DNA from: Pseudomonadota bacterium
GTDB taxonomy: Bacteria; Pseudomonadota; Alphaproteobacteria; Rhizobiales; Beijerinckiaceae
NCBI GenBank assembly: GCA_021780435.1
Contig: JAJXYV010000098.1
Coordinates: 1-45,144, forward strand
DNA length: 45,144 bases
Reading direction: 5' to 3'
This document shows positions 9,157-18,759 of this stretch, piece by piece (positions within the stretch are counted from its first letter, which is position 1; the number at the start of each line of letters is the position of its first letter). The position numbers and the translations under genes were made by a program. The notes below the pieces were generated by a model that saw only the letters and a program-made list of their open reading frames with translations, was not told the DNA's origin and searched no databases.

Positions 9157-9780
9157 TCAGGCCGTGAGTACGAGCTTGGATTCGACGGTCGAATCGGCCT
9201 TGAGGCGATAGACCAGCGGCACGCCGGTCGCCAGCTCCATCGAGGGGATTGTTTCGGGGGTGAGGCGGTCGAGCACCATGACCAGGGCGCGCAGCGAATT
9301 GCCGTGGGCGGCGACCAGGACGCGCTCACCGCGCAGGACGGCCGGCAGGATTTCCTGGTTGTAATAGGGCAGGACGCGGGCGACCGTGTCCTTCAGGCTC
9401 TCGCCGCCGGGCGGCTGCACGTCATAGGACCGGCGCCAGAGATGAACCTGCTCCGCGCCCCATTTCTGGCGGGCGTCGTCCTTGTTGAGGCCGCACAGAT
9501 CGCCGTAGTGGCGTTCGTTGAGGGCGAGATCGCGGCTCACAGGAAGATCTTCCTGGCCCAGTTCCTTGAGCATGAGCTTCATCGTGTCCTGGGCCCGGAC
9601 AAGGTCGGAGGTGAAGCCCTTGTCGAAGGTCAGTCCCAGGGCCTTGAGCCGGCGGCCTGCGTCAATGGCTTCCTTGACGCCCTGCTCGGTCAGGTCGGGA
9701 TCTTTCCAGCCGGTGAACAGATTTTTCAGATTCCATTCGCTCTGGCCATGACGGACGAGCACAAGAAGGCGTTCTGACAC
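9157..9780 (-). CDS. gpmA: 2,3-bisphosphoglycerate-dependent phosphoglycerate mutase
   Basis: A 207-residue glycolytic enzyme interconverting 3- and 2-phosphoglycerate. The phosphohistidine motif [10 protein letters not shown] stands at the N-terminus (His11), followed by [27 protein letters not shown] and the second catalytic His in [10 protein letters not shown]. The short form is usual for alphaproteobacteria (E. coli GpmA has about 250 residues). The start is a GTG at 9780: an AGGAG sequence lies seven bases upstream, whereas the ATG at 9801 lies upstream of that Shine-Dalgarno. It follows dapB after 27 bases. In this window its product, 2-phosphoglycerate, is also the probable entry point of carbon from the glycerate kinase of the glyoxylate unit. 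Confidence 0.94.
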   Translation of the reverse strand: MSERLLVLVRHGQSEWNLKNLFTGWKDPDLTEQGVKEAIDAGRRLKALGLTFDKGFTSDLVRAQDTMKLMLKELGQEDLPVSRDLALNERHYGDLCGLNKDDARQKWGAEQVHLWRRSYDVQPPGGESLKDTVARVLPYYNQEILPAVLRGERVLVAAHGNSLRALVMVLDRLTPETIPSMELATGVPLVYRLKADSTVESKLVLTA

Positions 9781-9807
9781 TTTTTTCTCCTGACGTTCCA
9801 ATCTGCT

Positions 9808-10614
9808 TCAAAGTTCGAGGACGTCGACCATCGAATAGAGGCCGGGCTTGCGGCCCCGGCCCCACAGGGCGGCGCGAAGGGCGCCGCGCGCGAAGATCCC
9901 GCGATCCTCGGCGCGGTGGGTCAGTTCGATCCTTTCGCCCGCGCCCGCGAAAATGACGCTGTGGTCGCCGACGACCGTGCCGCCGCGCAGGGTGGCGAAG
10001 CCGACGTCGCCGGGCTTGCGCGCGCCGGTATGGCCGTCACGAGAGCGCACGCTGTGATCCGCCAGGGCGATGTCGCGCCCTTTCGCCGCAGCCTCGCCGA
10101 GCAGGAGCGCGGTGCCGGACGGCGCGTCCACCTTCATGCGGTGATGCATTTCGAGAATCTCGACGTCCCAGTCGATCCCAAGCGTCCGGGCGACTTTTTC
10201 GACGAGGCCGGCAAGAAGATTGACGCCGAGGCTCATGTTGCCGGAGCGCACAATCACGGCGTGGCGCGCCGCCGCCTCGAGCTTGGCGAGATCCTCGGCC
10301 AGCATGCCGGTCGTGCCGACGACATGGACGATCCGCGCCTGCGCCGCCAGCGCGGCGATTTCGACGGTTGCAGCCGGACCCGTGAAGTCGATCACGCCAT
10401 CGGCCTGGAGCAGGGTCGTCAGCGGATCATCGGAAATCGCGACGCCGAGCGGGCCCAATCCGGCCAATTCGCCGGCGTCGCGGCCCAGCGCCGCGGAGCC
10501 GCGACGCTCGACGGCGCCGGCAAGGACCGCGTCCTGGCTTTCGGCGATCGTCCGCACCAGCATCTGGCCCATGCGTCCGGCGGCGCCGACCACGACGAGG
10601 CGCATCTTGTCCAT
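9808..10614 (-). CDS. dapB: 4-hydroxy-tetrahydrodipicolinate reductase
   Basis: A 268-residue NAD(P)H-dependent enzyme of the diaminopimelate/lysine pathway. The nucleotide-binding loop [11 protein letters not shown] is at the N-terminus; the active-site segment [19 protein letters not shown] and the preceding [13 protein letters not shown] are diagnostic. The ATG at 10614 (MDKMRLVVV) is chosen because the Rossmann strand starts there; the frame is open 23 codons further but without similarity. It is followed closely by gpmA and preceded by a 300-base gap after pyrF, so it may have its own promoter in that gap. Confidence 0.95.
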   Translation of the reverse strand: MDKMRLVVVGAAGRMGQMLVRTIAESQDAVLAGAVERRGSAALGRDAGELAGLGPLGVAISDDPLTTLLQADGVIDFTGPAATVEIAALAAQARIVHVVGTTGMLAEDLAKLEAAARHAVIVRSGNMSLGVNLLAGLVEKVARTLGIDWDVEILEMHHRMKVDAPSGTALLLGEAAAKGRDIALADHSVRSRDGHTGARKPGDVGFATLRGGTVVGDHSVIFAGAGERIELTHRAEDRGIFARGALRAALWGRGRKPGLYSMVDVLEL

Positions 10615-10914
10615 TCGGCTGTCTCCGGACCAAAAACGGATCGTCGCGGCAGCGCGGGAAGGCCCGGTCCCGCGCGTCGCCAAATCTTGCCGCCGCTCTA
10701 TAGGCCTTTTTCTTGCGCTGCAAAAGACGAAGGCGTGTTGGATCGAGCCGAAAAGCGCAGAGCGCGTCGCAAAGCTGACGGCTGAATGTCACCGCACAGT
10801 CACCTTGCCTGAGTAAGGTTTTCGCGTCCCAGGCGCTGTCCCCCAGTCCTCAGGACAGAGCGCCGGGCCGGAGGTACGCCCGGCGTCTTGTTTCGCGGGC
10901 GCCCTGCGTTGTGT
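10615..10914. other. Gene-free interval between pyrF and dapB
   Basis: No credible coding region was seen in these 300 bases. The part next to dapB holds an AT-richer patch with a CTATAG hexamer (10698-10703) that could be a -10 box for dapB on the minus strand, without a convincing -35. The part next to pyrF holds two adjoining hairpins described separately. Confidence 0.5.
10832..10885. terminator. Two overlapping hairpins after pyrF
   Basis: Hairpin A pairs GGCGCTGTCC (10832-10841) with GGACAGAGCGCC (10853-10864) with a two-base bulge. Hairpin B pairs CGCCGGGC (10861-10868) with GCCCGGCG (10878-10885) perfectly. They share bases 10861-10864, so full forms of both cannot exist at once. On the plus strand B is followed by TCTTGTTT. 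On the minus strand it lies 30 bases after the pyrF stop and can end that transcript or act as a processing structure. Confidence 0.5.
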
Positions 10915-11616
10915 TCAGGCGCAGGCGTCCGCAATTTCCTTCTGGATGGCGAGGGCGGCTTCCCGCGGGTCGGGCGCCGCGAGGATCGGCCGGCCGACGA
11001 CGAGGTGATCCGCGCCGCGTTTCAAGGCCTCGGCCGGAGTCGCCACTCTCTTCTGATCGCCGAGCGCCGCGCCCGCCGGCCTGACGCCAGGCGTGACCAG
11101 CAGCATATCGGGGCCGACGATCGTTCGCGTCGCGACGAGTTCCTCCGGCGAAAGGATCAGCCCGGCGATCCCGGCCTCCTTGGCCTGCTGCGCGCGCAAG
11201 GCCACAAGCTCCCGCACATTGAGCCGATAGCCCGCGGTGGCGAGGTCCGAATCATCGTAAGACGTCATGACTGTCACGCCGAGCACCTGCAGGTCGGAGC
11301 CTTGAGATCCCCGGGCCGCAGCGGCCAGGGTCTGCGGGAAAGCGTGGACGGTGAGGAAGCGAACCCCCAGCCGCGCGATCTGCGCCGTCGCCTTTTCGAC
11401 CGTATGGCCGATGTCGTGGAGCTTGAGATCGAGGAAGACCTGCTTGCCGGCTCGGGCAAGCTCATCGACGAGACCGAAGCCGCCGCCATAGGCCAGCTCC
11501 ATGCCGATCTTGTAGAATTTCACGCTGTCGCCGAGACGTTCAATCGCGGCGCGCGCCTTGGTGGCGTCAGGGAGGTCGAGGGCGACGATCAGCTTGTCGC
11601 GGGTCGTGTCGGTCAT
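10915..11616 (-). CDS. pyrF: Orotidine 5'-phosphate decarboxylase
   Basis: A 233-residue TIM-barrel enzyme that makes UMP, the last step of de novo pyrimidine synthesis. The catalytic D-x-K-x-x-D array is intact in [13 protein letters not shown] (Asp63, Lys65, Asp68), and the phosphate-binding TPGVRPAG and LVVGRPIL segments are present. It follows pmtA by 68 bases on the same strand, as in several rhizobia. Two hairpins lie after its stop codon. Another pyrimidine gene, pyrC, is far away at 41.4 kb. Confidence 0.96.
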   Translation of the reverse strand: MTDTTRDKLIVALDLPDATKARAAIERLGDSVKFYKIGMELAYGGGFGLVDELARAGKQVFLDLKLHDIGHTVEKATAQIARLGVRFLTVHAFPQTLAAAARGSQGSDLQVLGVTVMTSYDDSDLATAGYRLNVRELVALRAQQAKEAGIAGLILSPEELVATRTIVGPDMLLVTPGVRPAGAALGDQKRVATPAEALKRGADHLVVGRPILAAPDPREAALAIQKEIADACA

Positions 11617-11684
11617 CTGCGGCGTCCGTCGTTCGGGAGAAGCCCGCTTATAAGGACGAATACCGGTGAAGGCGAAGGCGAATT

Positions 11685-12524
11685 TCAGGAACGCCGCGAT
11701 TTTGCGCCGATGGACGACTGGGAGCCGTGCGGCGCCAAACGCGCGCGCGCCTCTTCAAGCTCGTCGCGAATTTCACGGCCTAAGCGGCGCGATTGGCGCA
11801 GCAGTTTGGCGAAGACGTCGGGACGGGGCTCGACGGACTGCGTGCAATCCGCCTGGCTGTAAACGAATATCCGCGCGGGCGGCAGGTTGAGCCAGATCGG
11901 CGCCAGGCTTTGCGTCCTGAAGCGCAGTCCGGCGGAGAGATGGGTCGGAATCGGCGATTTGACGCCATAGGTGAACTGCACGAAACGGCCTTCCGGCGCC
12001 ATCAGGTCGAAGGCCTGCCGGAGCAGCGACAGGCGTGTGGTTTCCGGCTTGGTCAACAGCGGAAGGCTCGAAACGACCGCCGCGGGCTGTTCGTCCAGCA
12101 CGCCCGCGAGCGTTTCGTGGAGCCGATAGGCGTCGCCGCGCACGACCTTCACATGCGGAAATTTCTTTTCCAGCAGATGGCAGAACGACGGCTCGTATTC
12201 CACGAGGACGAGACGCTCGGGTGCGACTCCGCGCGCCAGCAGCGCCTGGGTCACCGGGCCGGTGCCCGGTCCGAGTTCGACAATCGGCCCCTTTGCGTGC
12301 GGGTCGACGCAATGGGCCATGGCGCGGGCGAGAAAGCGCCCCGAGGGCGTGATCGCGCCCGCCAGAAGCGGATTTTCCAGCCAGGACCGAATGAAGCGCG
12401 CTTCGTCGCCGAGGCGCAGGTCAATAATATTCCTCGGACCGGACTGCAATTTGGCCGGACGTCTTGATGCGCTCAATTTTGCCTGTGCCCCCGGGGACCG
12501 ATGCGAGCGGCGAGATTCGCTCAC
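11685..12524 (-). CDS. pmtA: Phospholipid N-methyltransferase, PmtA-like
   Basis: A SAM-dependent methyltransferase of the family that converts phosphatidylethanolamine to phosphatidylcholine at the membrane. Motif I is [15 protein letters not shown], motif II includes [10 protein letters not shown], followed by VVRGDAYRL and the SSLPLLTKP catalytic loop, then [10 protein letters not shown] and [11 protein letters not shown] near the end. These match rhizobial PmtA and distinguish it from rRNA dimethylases. Start is uncertain: no ATG is available in the right place; GTG codons at 12530 and 12524 follow the dnaJ stop by about 35 bases. The predicted 279 residues are longer than the usual 200, so a later TTG start is possible. 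The location after dnaJ matches rhizobial gene order. Confidence 0.8.
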   Translation of the reverse strand: MSESRRSHRSPGAQAKLSASRRPAKLQSGPRNIIDLRLGDEARFIRSWLENPLLAGAITPSGRFLARAMAHCVDPHAKGPIVELGPGTGPVTQALLARGVAPERLVLVEYEPSFCHLLEKKFPHVKVVRGDAYRLHETLAGVLDEQPAAVVSSLPLLTKPETTRLSLLRQAFDLMAPEGRFVQFTYGVKSPIPTHLSAGLRFRTQSLAPIWLNLPPARIFVYSQADCTQSVEPRPDVFAKLLRQSRRLGREIRDELEEARARLAPHGSQSSIGAKSRRS

Positions 12525-12562
12525 AATCACAAAAGCGTCAAGGAAAGGTCTCGACCCTTGCG

Positions 12563-13702
12563 TCAACTCAAGTCGAAAAATTCTTTCATTTTGGCAAAAA
12601 AGCCAGTGGATTCGGGATGAGTCTTGTTGGTGGATTCGTTTTCGAACTCCGCAAGCAGCTCTTTCTGCCTTTTTGTCAGGTTCTGCGGCGTTTCGACATT
12701 GGCCTGGATGTAAAGGTCGCCGAAATCGCGCGAGCGCAGCACCGGCATGCCCTTGCCCTTGATCTTGAACTGGCGGCCCGACTGCGTGCCCTCCTCGACC
12801 TTGACCTTGATCTCGGCGCCATCGACGCCGTGGACGTTGATTTCGCCGCCCAGCGCCGCCTGAACCATCGAGATCGGCACGCGGCAATAAAGATCCGCGC
12901 CTTCGCGCTGGAAGAAGGGATGCGGCTTGACCGAAAGGAAGATATAGAGGTCGCCGGACGGCCCGCCGCGCAGGCCCGCCTCGCCTTCGCCCGAAAGGCG
13001 GATGCGCGTGCCGTCCTCGATGCCGGCCGGAATATTGACGGAGAGCGAGCGCTCGCGGGTGGTGCGGCCGGCGCCGGAGCAGTTCGGGCAGGGATTGTCG
13101 ATGACCTCGCCGCGGCCATGGCAATTGGGGCAGGAGCGCTCGACGGCGAAAAAGCCCTGCTGGGCGCGCACGCGGCCGGCGCCGCCGCAGGTCGGGCAGG
13201 TTTTGGGCTTGGAGCCGGCCTTGGCGCCCGAACCGGCGCAGACGTCGCAGGTGACGGAAGTGGGGATCTTCAGCGAGGCCGTTTTGCCGCGAAAAGCCTC
13301 TTCCAGCGTGATTTCCATGTTGTAGCGCAGGTCGGCGCCGCGCTCGCGCCCGCCGGAGCGTCCCCGGCGCCCACCCATTACGTCGCCGAACAAATCGTCG
13401 AAAATGTCGGCCATCGAGGCGGCGAAGCCTTCGCCGGAGCCGAAGCCGCCAAATCCGCCGCCGCCGCCCCCGCCATGTTCGAAGGCGGCGTGGCCGAAAC
13501 GGTCATAGGCGGCGCGCTTCTGCTCGTCCGAGAGGACCTGATAGGCTTCGTTGACTTCCTTGAACTTATGCTCGGCATCCGTATCGCCGGGATTGCGATC
13601 GGGATGCAGTTGCATCGCCTGCTTGCGGAAGGCGCTTTTCAGCTCCCCTTCGGAACAGGTTCGGGAAACGCCCAGAATTTCATAATAGCAGCGTTTGGCC
13701 AT
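12563..13702 (-). CDS. dnaJ: Chaperone DnaJ (Hsp40)
   Basis: A 379-residue DnaK co-chaperone. It has the J domain with the HPD tripeptide (QLHPDRNPG, about residues 32-40), a Gly/Phe-rich linker ([17 protein letters not shown]), four zinc-binding repeats [24 protein letters not shown] and CPNCSGAG, and the C-terminal substrate-binding domains. The ATG at 13702 ([11 protein letters not shown]) is preferred over 13714 on family grounds. It lies 183 bases after dnaK, with a hairpin between them, and probably depends on the dnaK heat-shock promoter; no second sigma-32 site was found in the gap. Confidence 0.96.
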   Translation of the reverse strand: MAKRCYYEILGVSRTCSEGELKSAFRKQAMQLHPDRNPGDTDAEHKFKEVNEAYQVLSDEQKRAAYDRFGHAAFEHGGGGGGGFGGFGSGEGFAASMADIFDDLFGDVMGGRRGRSGGRERGADLRYNMEITLEEAFRGKTASLKIPTSVTCDVCAGSGAKAGSKPKTCPTCGGAGRVRAQQGFFAVERSCPNCHGRGEVIDNPCPNCSGAGRTTRERSLSVNIPAGIEDGTRIRLSGEGEAGLRGGPSGDLYIFLSVKPHPFFQREGADLYCRVPISMVQAALGGEINVHGVDGAEIKVKVEEGTQSGRQFKIKGKGMPVLRSRDFGDLYIQANVETPQNLTKRQKELLAEFENESTNKTHPESTGFFAKMKEFFDLS

Positions 13703-13838
13703 CGACGACGCCATCCGGATCTTTCAGTCGGTGAATGGGAATGCGCGCTTCCGCCCGGCGCGAGCAACGTTGACAGGCCCTAGACGCGACTTCCCGCCGA
13801 AGCAACCCTTTTTTCGTTCGCGGATCAGTCAGGAGCAA

Positions 13839-13860
13839 GCCGGAGCGCTGACGCCCCGGC
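13839..13860. terminator. Hairpin between dnaK and dnaJ
   Basis: GCCGG-A-GCG (13839-13847) pairs with CGC-C-CCGGC (13852-13860) around a CTGA loop, with one mismatch. It lies 25 bases after the dnaK stop. Since dnaJ has no visible promoter of its own, this is more likely a partial terminator or RNA-processing signal that keeps DnaJ below DnaK than a full stop. Confidence 0.45.
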
Positions 13861-13885
13861 CTTTCATGCTGTCTCTGCGGGAAGA

Positions 13886-15796
<1,911 letters not shown>

Positions 15797-15926
15797 GATT
15801 CTTTGTTCCTTTCCTCGCAGAACCGCGGACCCCGAAGCGGTCCGGTAGTGGGCGGAGCCTGTCTCGCCCGGTTCCCGATTTCCGTTCAAATTGGGATGGG
15901 GGCGCCCGCTTGCAAGAGCGCGCCTC

Positions 15927-15955
15927 ATATAGGCGCGGCGATTTTTGCTCGCAAG
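15927..15955 (-). promoter_or_regulatory. Sigma-32 (RpoH) promoter for dnaK
   Basis: Reading the minus strand, CTTG (15955-15952) is followed after 18 bases by CCTATAT (15933-15927), a full match to the alphaproteobacterial heat-shock consensus CTTG-N17/18-CCTATnT. The predicted transcript starts near 15920. No CIRCE element for HrcA was found near it. Confidence 0.8.
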
Positions 15956-15980
15956 CGCGCTGCGCTTCCGCCGTCCGATG

Positions 15981-15999
15981 ACGTGAAAAATCACGTGAT
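15981..15999. repeat. Nested palindromes upstream of the dnaK promoter
   Basis: ACGTGA (15981-15986) and TCACGT (15991-15996) form an inverted repeat around AAAA; overlapping it, ATCACGTGAT (15990-15999) is a perfect 10-bp palindrome. The site lies about 26 bases upstream of the dnaK -35 box. It could be an operator or activator site, or chance. Confidence 0.35.
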
Positions 16000-16182
16000 A
16001 TTATTGCCACGGAACGACGGATTTTATCGCACGGCGCTGTATTGCGGCGAGGCAAGATTGATTAAACACCAATAGTTTCAATAATAAAGGCGCGAATCAG
16101 TTGTTGCCCGCCAGCCTCGCGGGCGAACGGCGGACCACAAACCAGAATTGACAAGATGCTGACTGTGCGGGAACTTTTCTGA

Positions 16183-16200
16183 AAGTTTAAGTATAAACTT
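16183..16200. repeat. Inverted repeat abutting the OmpW ribosome-binding site
   Basis: AAGTTTA (16183-16189) and TAAACTT (16194-16200) are perfect 7-bp arms around AGTA. The repeat ends one base before GGGAGGAG (16202-16209), the Shine-Dalgarno of the OmpW gene. It could be a repressor operator or a leader hairpin that affects ribosome access. Confidence 0.45.
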
Positions 16201-16212
16201 CGGGAGGAGCAA

Positions 16213-17022
16213 ATGCCATCCAATTTCAAACGCCGCGCAGCCGCCCTGGCGGGCGCGCTCGGCGTTCTCGCCGCCGCCACCGCCGTCCAGGCTGCTGACC
16301 TGCCGACCGCCAAGGAGCCACCGCCGGCTCCTGTCGTCGACAGCGGCTACCAGCCGTTTTTCGTCAAGGTCGGTTTCACCTATGCTTTGAACACGAGTTC
16401 GTCGCGGCTGTGGGGTCAGAACCCCACAGCCTTAGCGCAGGGCGTCACGACCACCTTCCCCGCCGGCGTCGGCGCGACCCTCGCGGATGTCGCCACCATA
16501 GGGTTCGAGGCCGGCGTCTATGTCAACCGCAACATCTCCTTCGATATTTCGGGCGGTATTCCCTTCTATATCAAGGACAAGACCAAGGGTTTCAATCCCG
16601 CCAATCCGCTCCTGGCGAACGGCACGACCCTCGCGCAGATCATGCCGGCGATCCTGCCGTTCACGGCTCTCTACCATTTCGACAATTTCGGGCCGATCCG
16701 TCCCTATATCGGCGGCGGCATGGCGGTTGGCTGGTCCTTCAGCAACAGGAACGCCTTCCTCGACGACGTCCATGTCGGCAGCACCGTCGGGCCTGTGATC
16801 CAGGGCGGCGTCGATAACATGATCGACCGCAACTGGGGTGTCAGCCTCGACGTCAAGAAGGTGTTCACCTATGTCGAGTCCTACGCCAATGGGATAAACA
16901 TTCCGGGCTATGGACCATTCCCGGCGAAGGTCATCCAGCACACGCAATTCGATCCGTGGCTGTTCTCGTTCGGCCTCGTCTATCGCTTTGGCGGCGCCGA
17001 GCCCGTGATCGCCAAATACTGA
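16213..17022 (+). CDS. Outer membrane protein, OmpW family
   Basis: A 269-residue protein with a clear Sec signal peptide (RRAAALAGALGVLAAATAVQA, cleavage likely before ADLP), then beta-barrel strands with alternating hydrophobic residues. OmpW hallmarks include VKVGFTYALN at the first strand, TIGFEAGVYVNRNISFDIS, LYHFDNFGPIRPYIGGGMAVGW, VIQGGVDNMIDRNWGVSLDVKKVF and a last strand WLFSFGLVYRFGG. OmpW proteins are eight-stranded barrels forming narrow, hydrophobic channels. A strong GGGAGGAG precedes the ATG. The gene is divergent from dnaK and convergent with the glycolate unit; no functional partner is apparent. Confidence 0.88.
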   Translation: MPSNFKRRAAALAGALGVLAAATAVQAADLPTAKEPPPAPVVDSGYQPFFVKVGFTYALNTSSSRLWGQNPTALAQGVTTTFPAGVGATLADVATIGFEAGVYVNRNISFDISGGIPFYIKDKTKGFNPANPLLANGTTLAQIMPAILPFTALYHFDNFGPIRPYIGGGMAVGWSFSNRNAFLDDVHVGSTVGPVIQGGVDNMIDRNWGVSLDVKKVFTYVESYANGINIPGYGPFPAKVIQHTQFDPWLFSFGLVYRFGGAEPVIAKY

Positions 17023-17073
17023 CGCCGATCTGGCTTGACCATCTGGCGGAAAAAGGCGAGCCGCTCCGGCTCC

Positions 17074-17448
17074 TCAGCCGACGAGACTGATCTTGACCTT
17101 GGCGCCGGGCCGCACGGCGCCAAGCGCCCTGACCTCTGACGTCGCGCGCGCGAAAATGTTGCTGGGGCTGGCGAGGCGGCATTCGCCGCCGTGGCTGATC
17201 GGCGTCGGTCCGAAGCCGATGGCGATCCCCGGCCCGTCCGGCCAATAGGCGATTTCGCCGGGCGTCACCACGGCGCGCGCGTCGCGCTCGCGGTCCAGCC
17301 GCACCGGCGCGTCGAAATAGACCTCGTCGCCCCAGGTCATGGCGCGCGCTTCATAGGGAAGCGCCGCCGCTATGGCCCTGGCGGTCGGCGTGTCGAGCAG
17401 CTCCGCCTCGAGGACCAGGACTCCGAAATCGAATCGGATGAGAGCCAT
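17074..17448 (-). CDS. Small cyclophilin-like (TM1367-type) protein at end of glycolate unit
   Basis: A 124-residue soluble protein. The pattern ALPYEARAMTWGDEVYFDAP, GEIAYWPDGPGIAIGFGPTP and SNIFARATSEVRALGAVRPGAKVKI fits the cyclophilin-like TM1367/DUF family, a beta-barrel fold without the peptidyl-prolyl isomerase active site. The ATG at 17448 (MALIRFDFG) starts the first strand; the frame is open further into the glcF end but that part is not homologous. It begins 26 bases after the glcF stop on the same strand, so it is probably transcribed with the glycolate oxidase genes. No catalytic function is known for the family; a role with GlcDEF is only inferred from position. Confidence 0.7.
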   Translation of the reverse strand: MALIRFDFGVLVLEAELLDTPTARAIAAALPYEARAMTWGDEVYFDAPVRLDRERDARAVVTPGEIAYWPDGPGIAIGFGPTPISHGGECRLASPSNIFARATSEVRALGAVRPGAKVKISLVG

Positions 17449-17474
17449 ATCGAAACCTCCGCCGGCTTTTCCGA

Positions 17475-18758
17475 TCAGGCGGGCAGATTGCGCGGTTTCG
17501 GGCCGCCTGTGGCCCAATCGAGCAATTCGACCGTGTGCACGACGGGCAGCGGCGTTCCCTTGGCGATCTGCGTGATGCAGCCGATGTTGCCGGCCGCGAT
17601 GATCTCCGGTTGGGTGCTTTCGATATTGGCGACCTTGCGGTCGCGCAGCCTCGTCGCAAGCTCCGGCTCGAGCAGATTGTAGGTTCCCGCCGAACCGCAG
17701 CAGAGATGGCCCTCAGGCGGGTCGAGAACCGTGAAGCCCGCGTCCATCAGAAGCTGCCTGGGCTCGTTGCGGATCCTCTGTCCGTGCTGCAGCGAACAGG
17801 CGCTGTGATAGGCCACGCGTCGGCCGGTCGCATGAGCGCGGCGCTGCACGCCGATTTCGCTCATCAATTCGGTCACGTCGCGAGCCAACGCCGCGACTTT
17901 TTGCGCCTTGTCCGCGAGTTCGGGATCGTCGCGGAACATGAAGCCGTAATCCTTGACTGTCGTCCCGCAGCCCGAGGCGTTGATGACGATGGCGTCGAGC
18001 CCGCCCGTCTCGATCTCTCGGCTCCAGGCCAAAATGTTGGCGCGCGCCAGTTTGTGTCCGTCCTGGCCGAGATGATGGTTGAGCGCGCCGCAGCAGCCGG
18101 CGCCTTCCGCGATGACGACCTCGCAGCCATGGCGGGTGAGCAGGCGCACGGTCGCCTCGTTGATCTGCGGCGACAGGACCTTTTGCGCGCAGCCGGTCAT
18201 CAGCGCGACGCGGCGCGTCCGGCGGGTTTCGGCGACGACGACCTGCGGCTTGTCGATCTGCGAAGGTTCGGGAATGTCGAAGGGGATGAGATCGAAGCCG
18301 GCGCGCAGTTTTGCCGGCAGAAAGCCGGCGAAGGGCTTGGCGAGGCCGGCGAGCGCGACGAGCGACCGGAACAGGCCCGGGCGCGGCAGAACGGCGCCGA
18401 GCGCGCGCCGATAGATGCGGTCGAACCAAGGCCGGCGAAAAGTCGTTTCGATATGGTGGCGCGCGTGATCGACCAGATGCATGTAATGGACGCCGGAGGG
18501 GCAGGTCGTCATGCAGGACAGGCAGGAGAGGCAGCGGTCGATATGCTTGACCTCCTCCGCCGTCGCCGGACGGTCGTTCTCCAGCATGTCCTTGATCAGG
18601 TAGATTCGTCCGCGCGGGGAATCGAGTTCGTCCCCGAGCAGCGTATAGGTCGGGCAGGTCGCGGTGCAGAAGCCGCAGTGGACGCAGGCGCGCAGGATCT
18701 GGTCCGCGACCTGAATGTCGGAATTGGCGAGCTGGGCTGGCGAAAAATTCGTCTGCAT
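17475..18758 (-). CDS. glcF: Glycolate oxidase iron-sulfur subunit
   Basis: A 427-residue electron-transfer subunit of glycolate dehydrogenase, passing electrons from the FAD subunits to the membrane quinone pool. Two 4Fe-4S motifs are intact: CVHCGFCTATCP (Cys25, 28, 31, 35) and CLSCLSCMTTCP near residues 75-86. Two CCG domains follow, with GAGCCGALNHHLG and GHLCCGSAGTYNLLEP. The ATG is one base after the glcE stop and has a GGAGGG ahead of it, so the three glc genes are tightly coupled. Length agrees with E. coli GlcF. Confidence 0.96.
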   Translation of the reverse strand: MQTNFSPAQLANSDIQVADQILRACVHCGFCTATCPTYTLLGDELDSPRGRIYLIKDMLENDRPATAEEVKHIDRCLSCLSCMTTCPSGVHYMHLVDHARHHIETTFRRPWFDRIYRRALGAVLPRPGLFRSLVALAGLAKPFAGFLPAKLRAGFDLIPFDIPEPSQIDKPQVVVAETRRTRRVALMTGCAQKVLSPQINEATVRLLTRHGCEVVIAEGAGCCGALNHHLGQDGHKLARANILAWSREIETGGLDAIVINASGCGTTVKDYGFMFRDDPELADKAQKVAALARDVTELMSEIGVQRRAHATGRRVAYHSACSLQHGQRIRNEPRQLLMDAGFTVLDPPEGHLCCGSAGTYNLLEPELATRLRDRKVANIESTQPEIIAAGNIGCITQIAKGTPLPVVHTVELLDWATGGPKPRNLPA

Positions 18759-18759
18759 G

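Larger units (their letters stand above)
15797..16212. other. Divergent dnaK/ompW intergenic region
   Basis: These 416 bases hold no credible gene. From the dnaK side they carry a leader of about 120 bases, the heat-shock promoter, nested palindromes at 15981-15999, an AT-rich stretch (about 16050-16090), a TTGACA hexamer at 16148-16153 pointing toward the OmpW gene without a clear -10, and an inverted repeat next to the OmpW ribosome-binding site. Confidence 0.6.

Noticed and set aside
12525-13124. Apparent N-terminal extension of PmtA through the dnaJ gene
   Set aside because: The frame is open by chance; the residues are a frame-shifted reading of the dnaJ zinc-finger region and show no methyltransferase similarity.
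15797-15960. CIRCE element (HrcA operator) before dnaK
   Set aside because: No TTAGCACTC-N9-GAGTGCTAA-like sequence is present; control by RpoH seems sufficient.
15797-15994. 66-codon extension of DnaK
   Set aside because: It crosses the sigma-32-type promoter and its leader; DnaK proteins start MAKVIGID.
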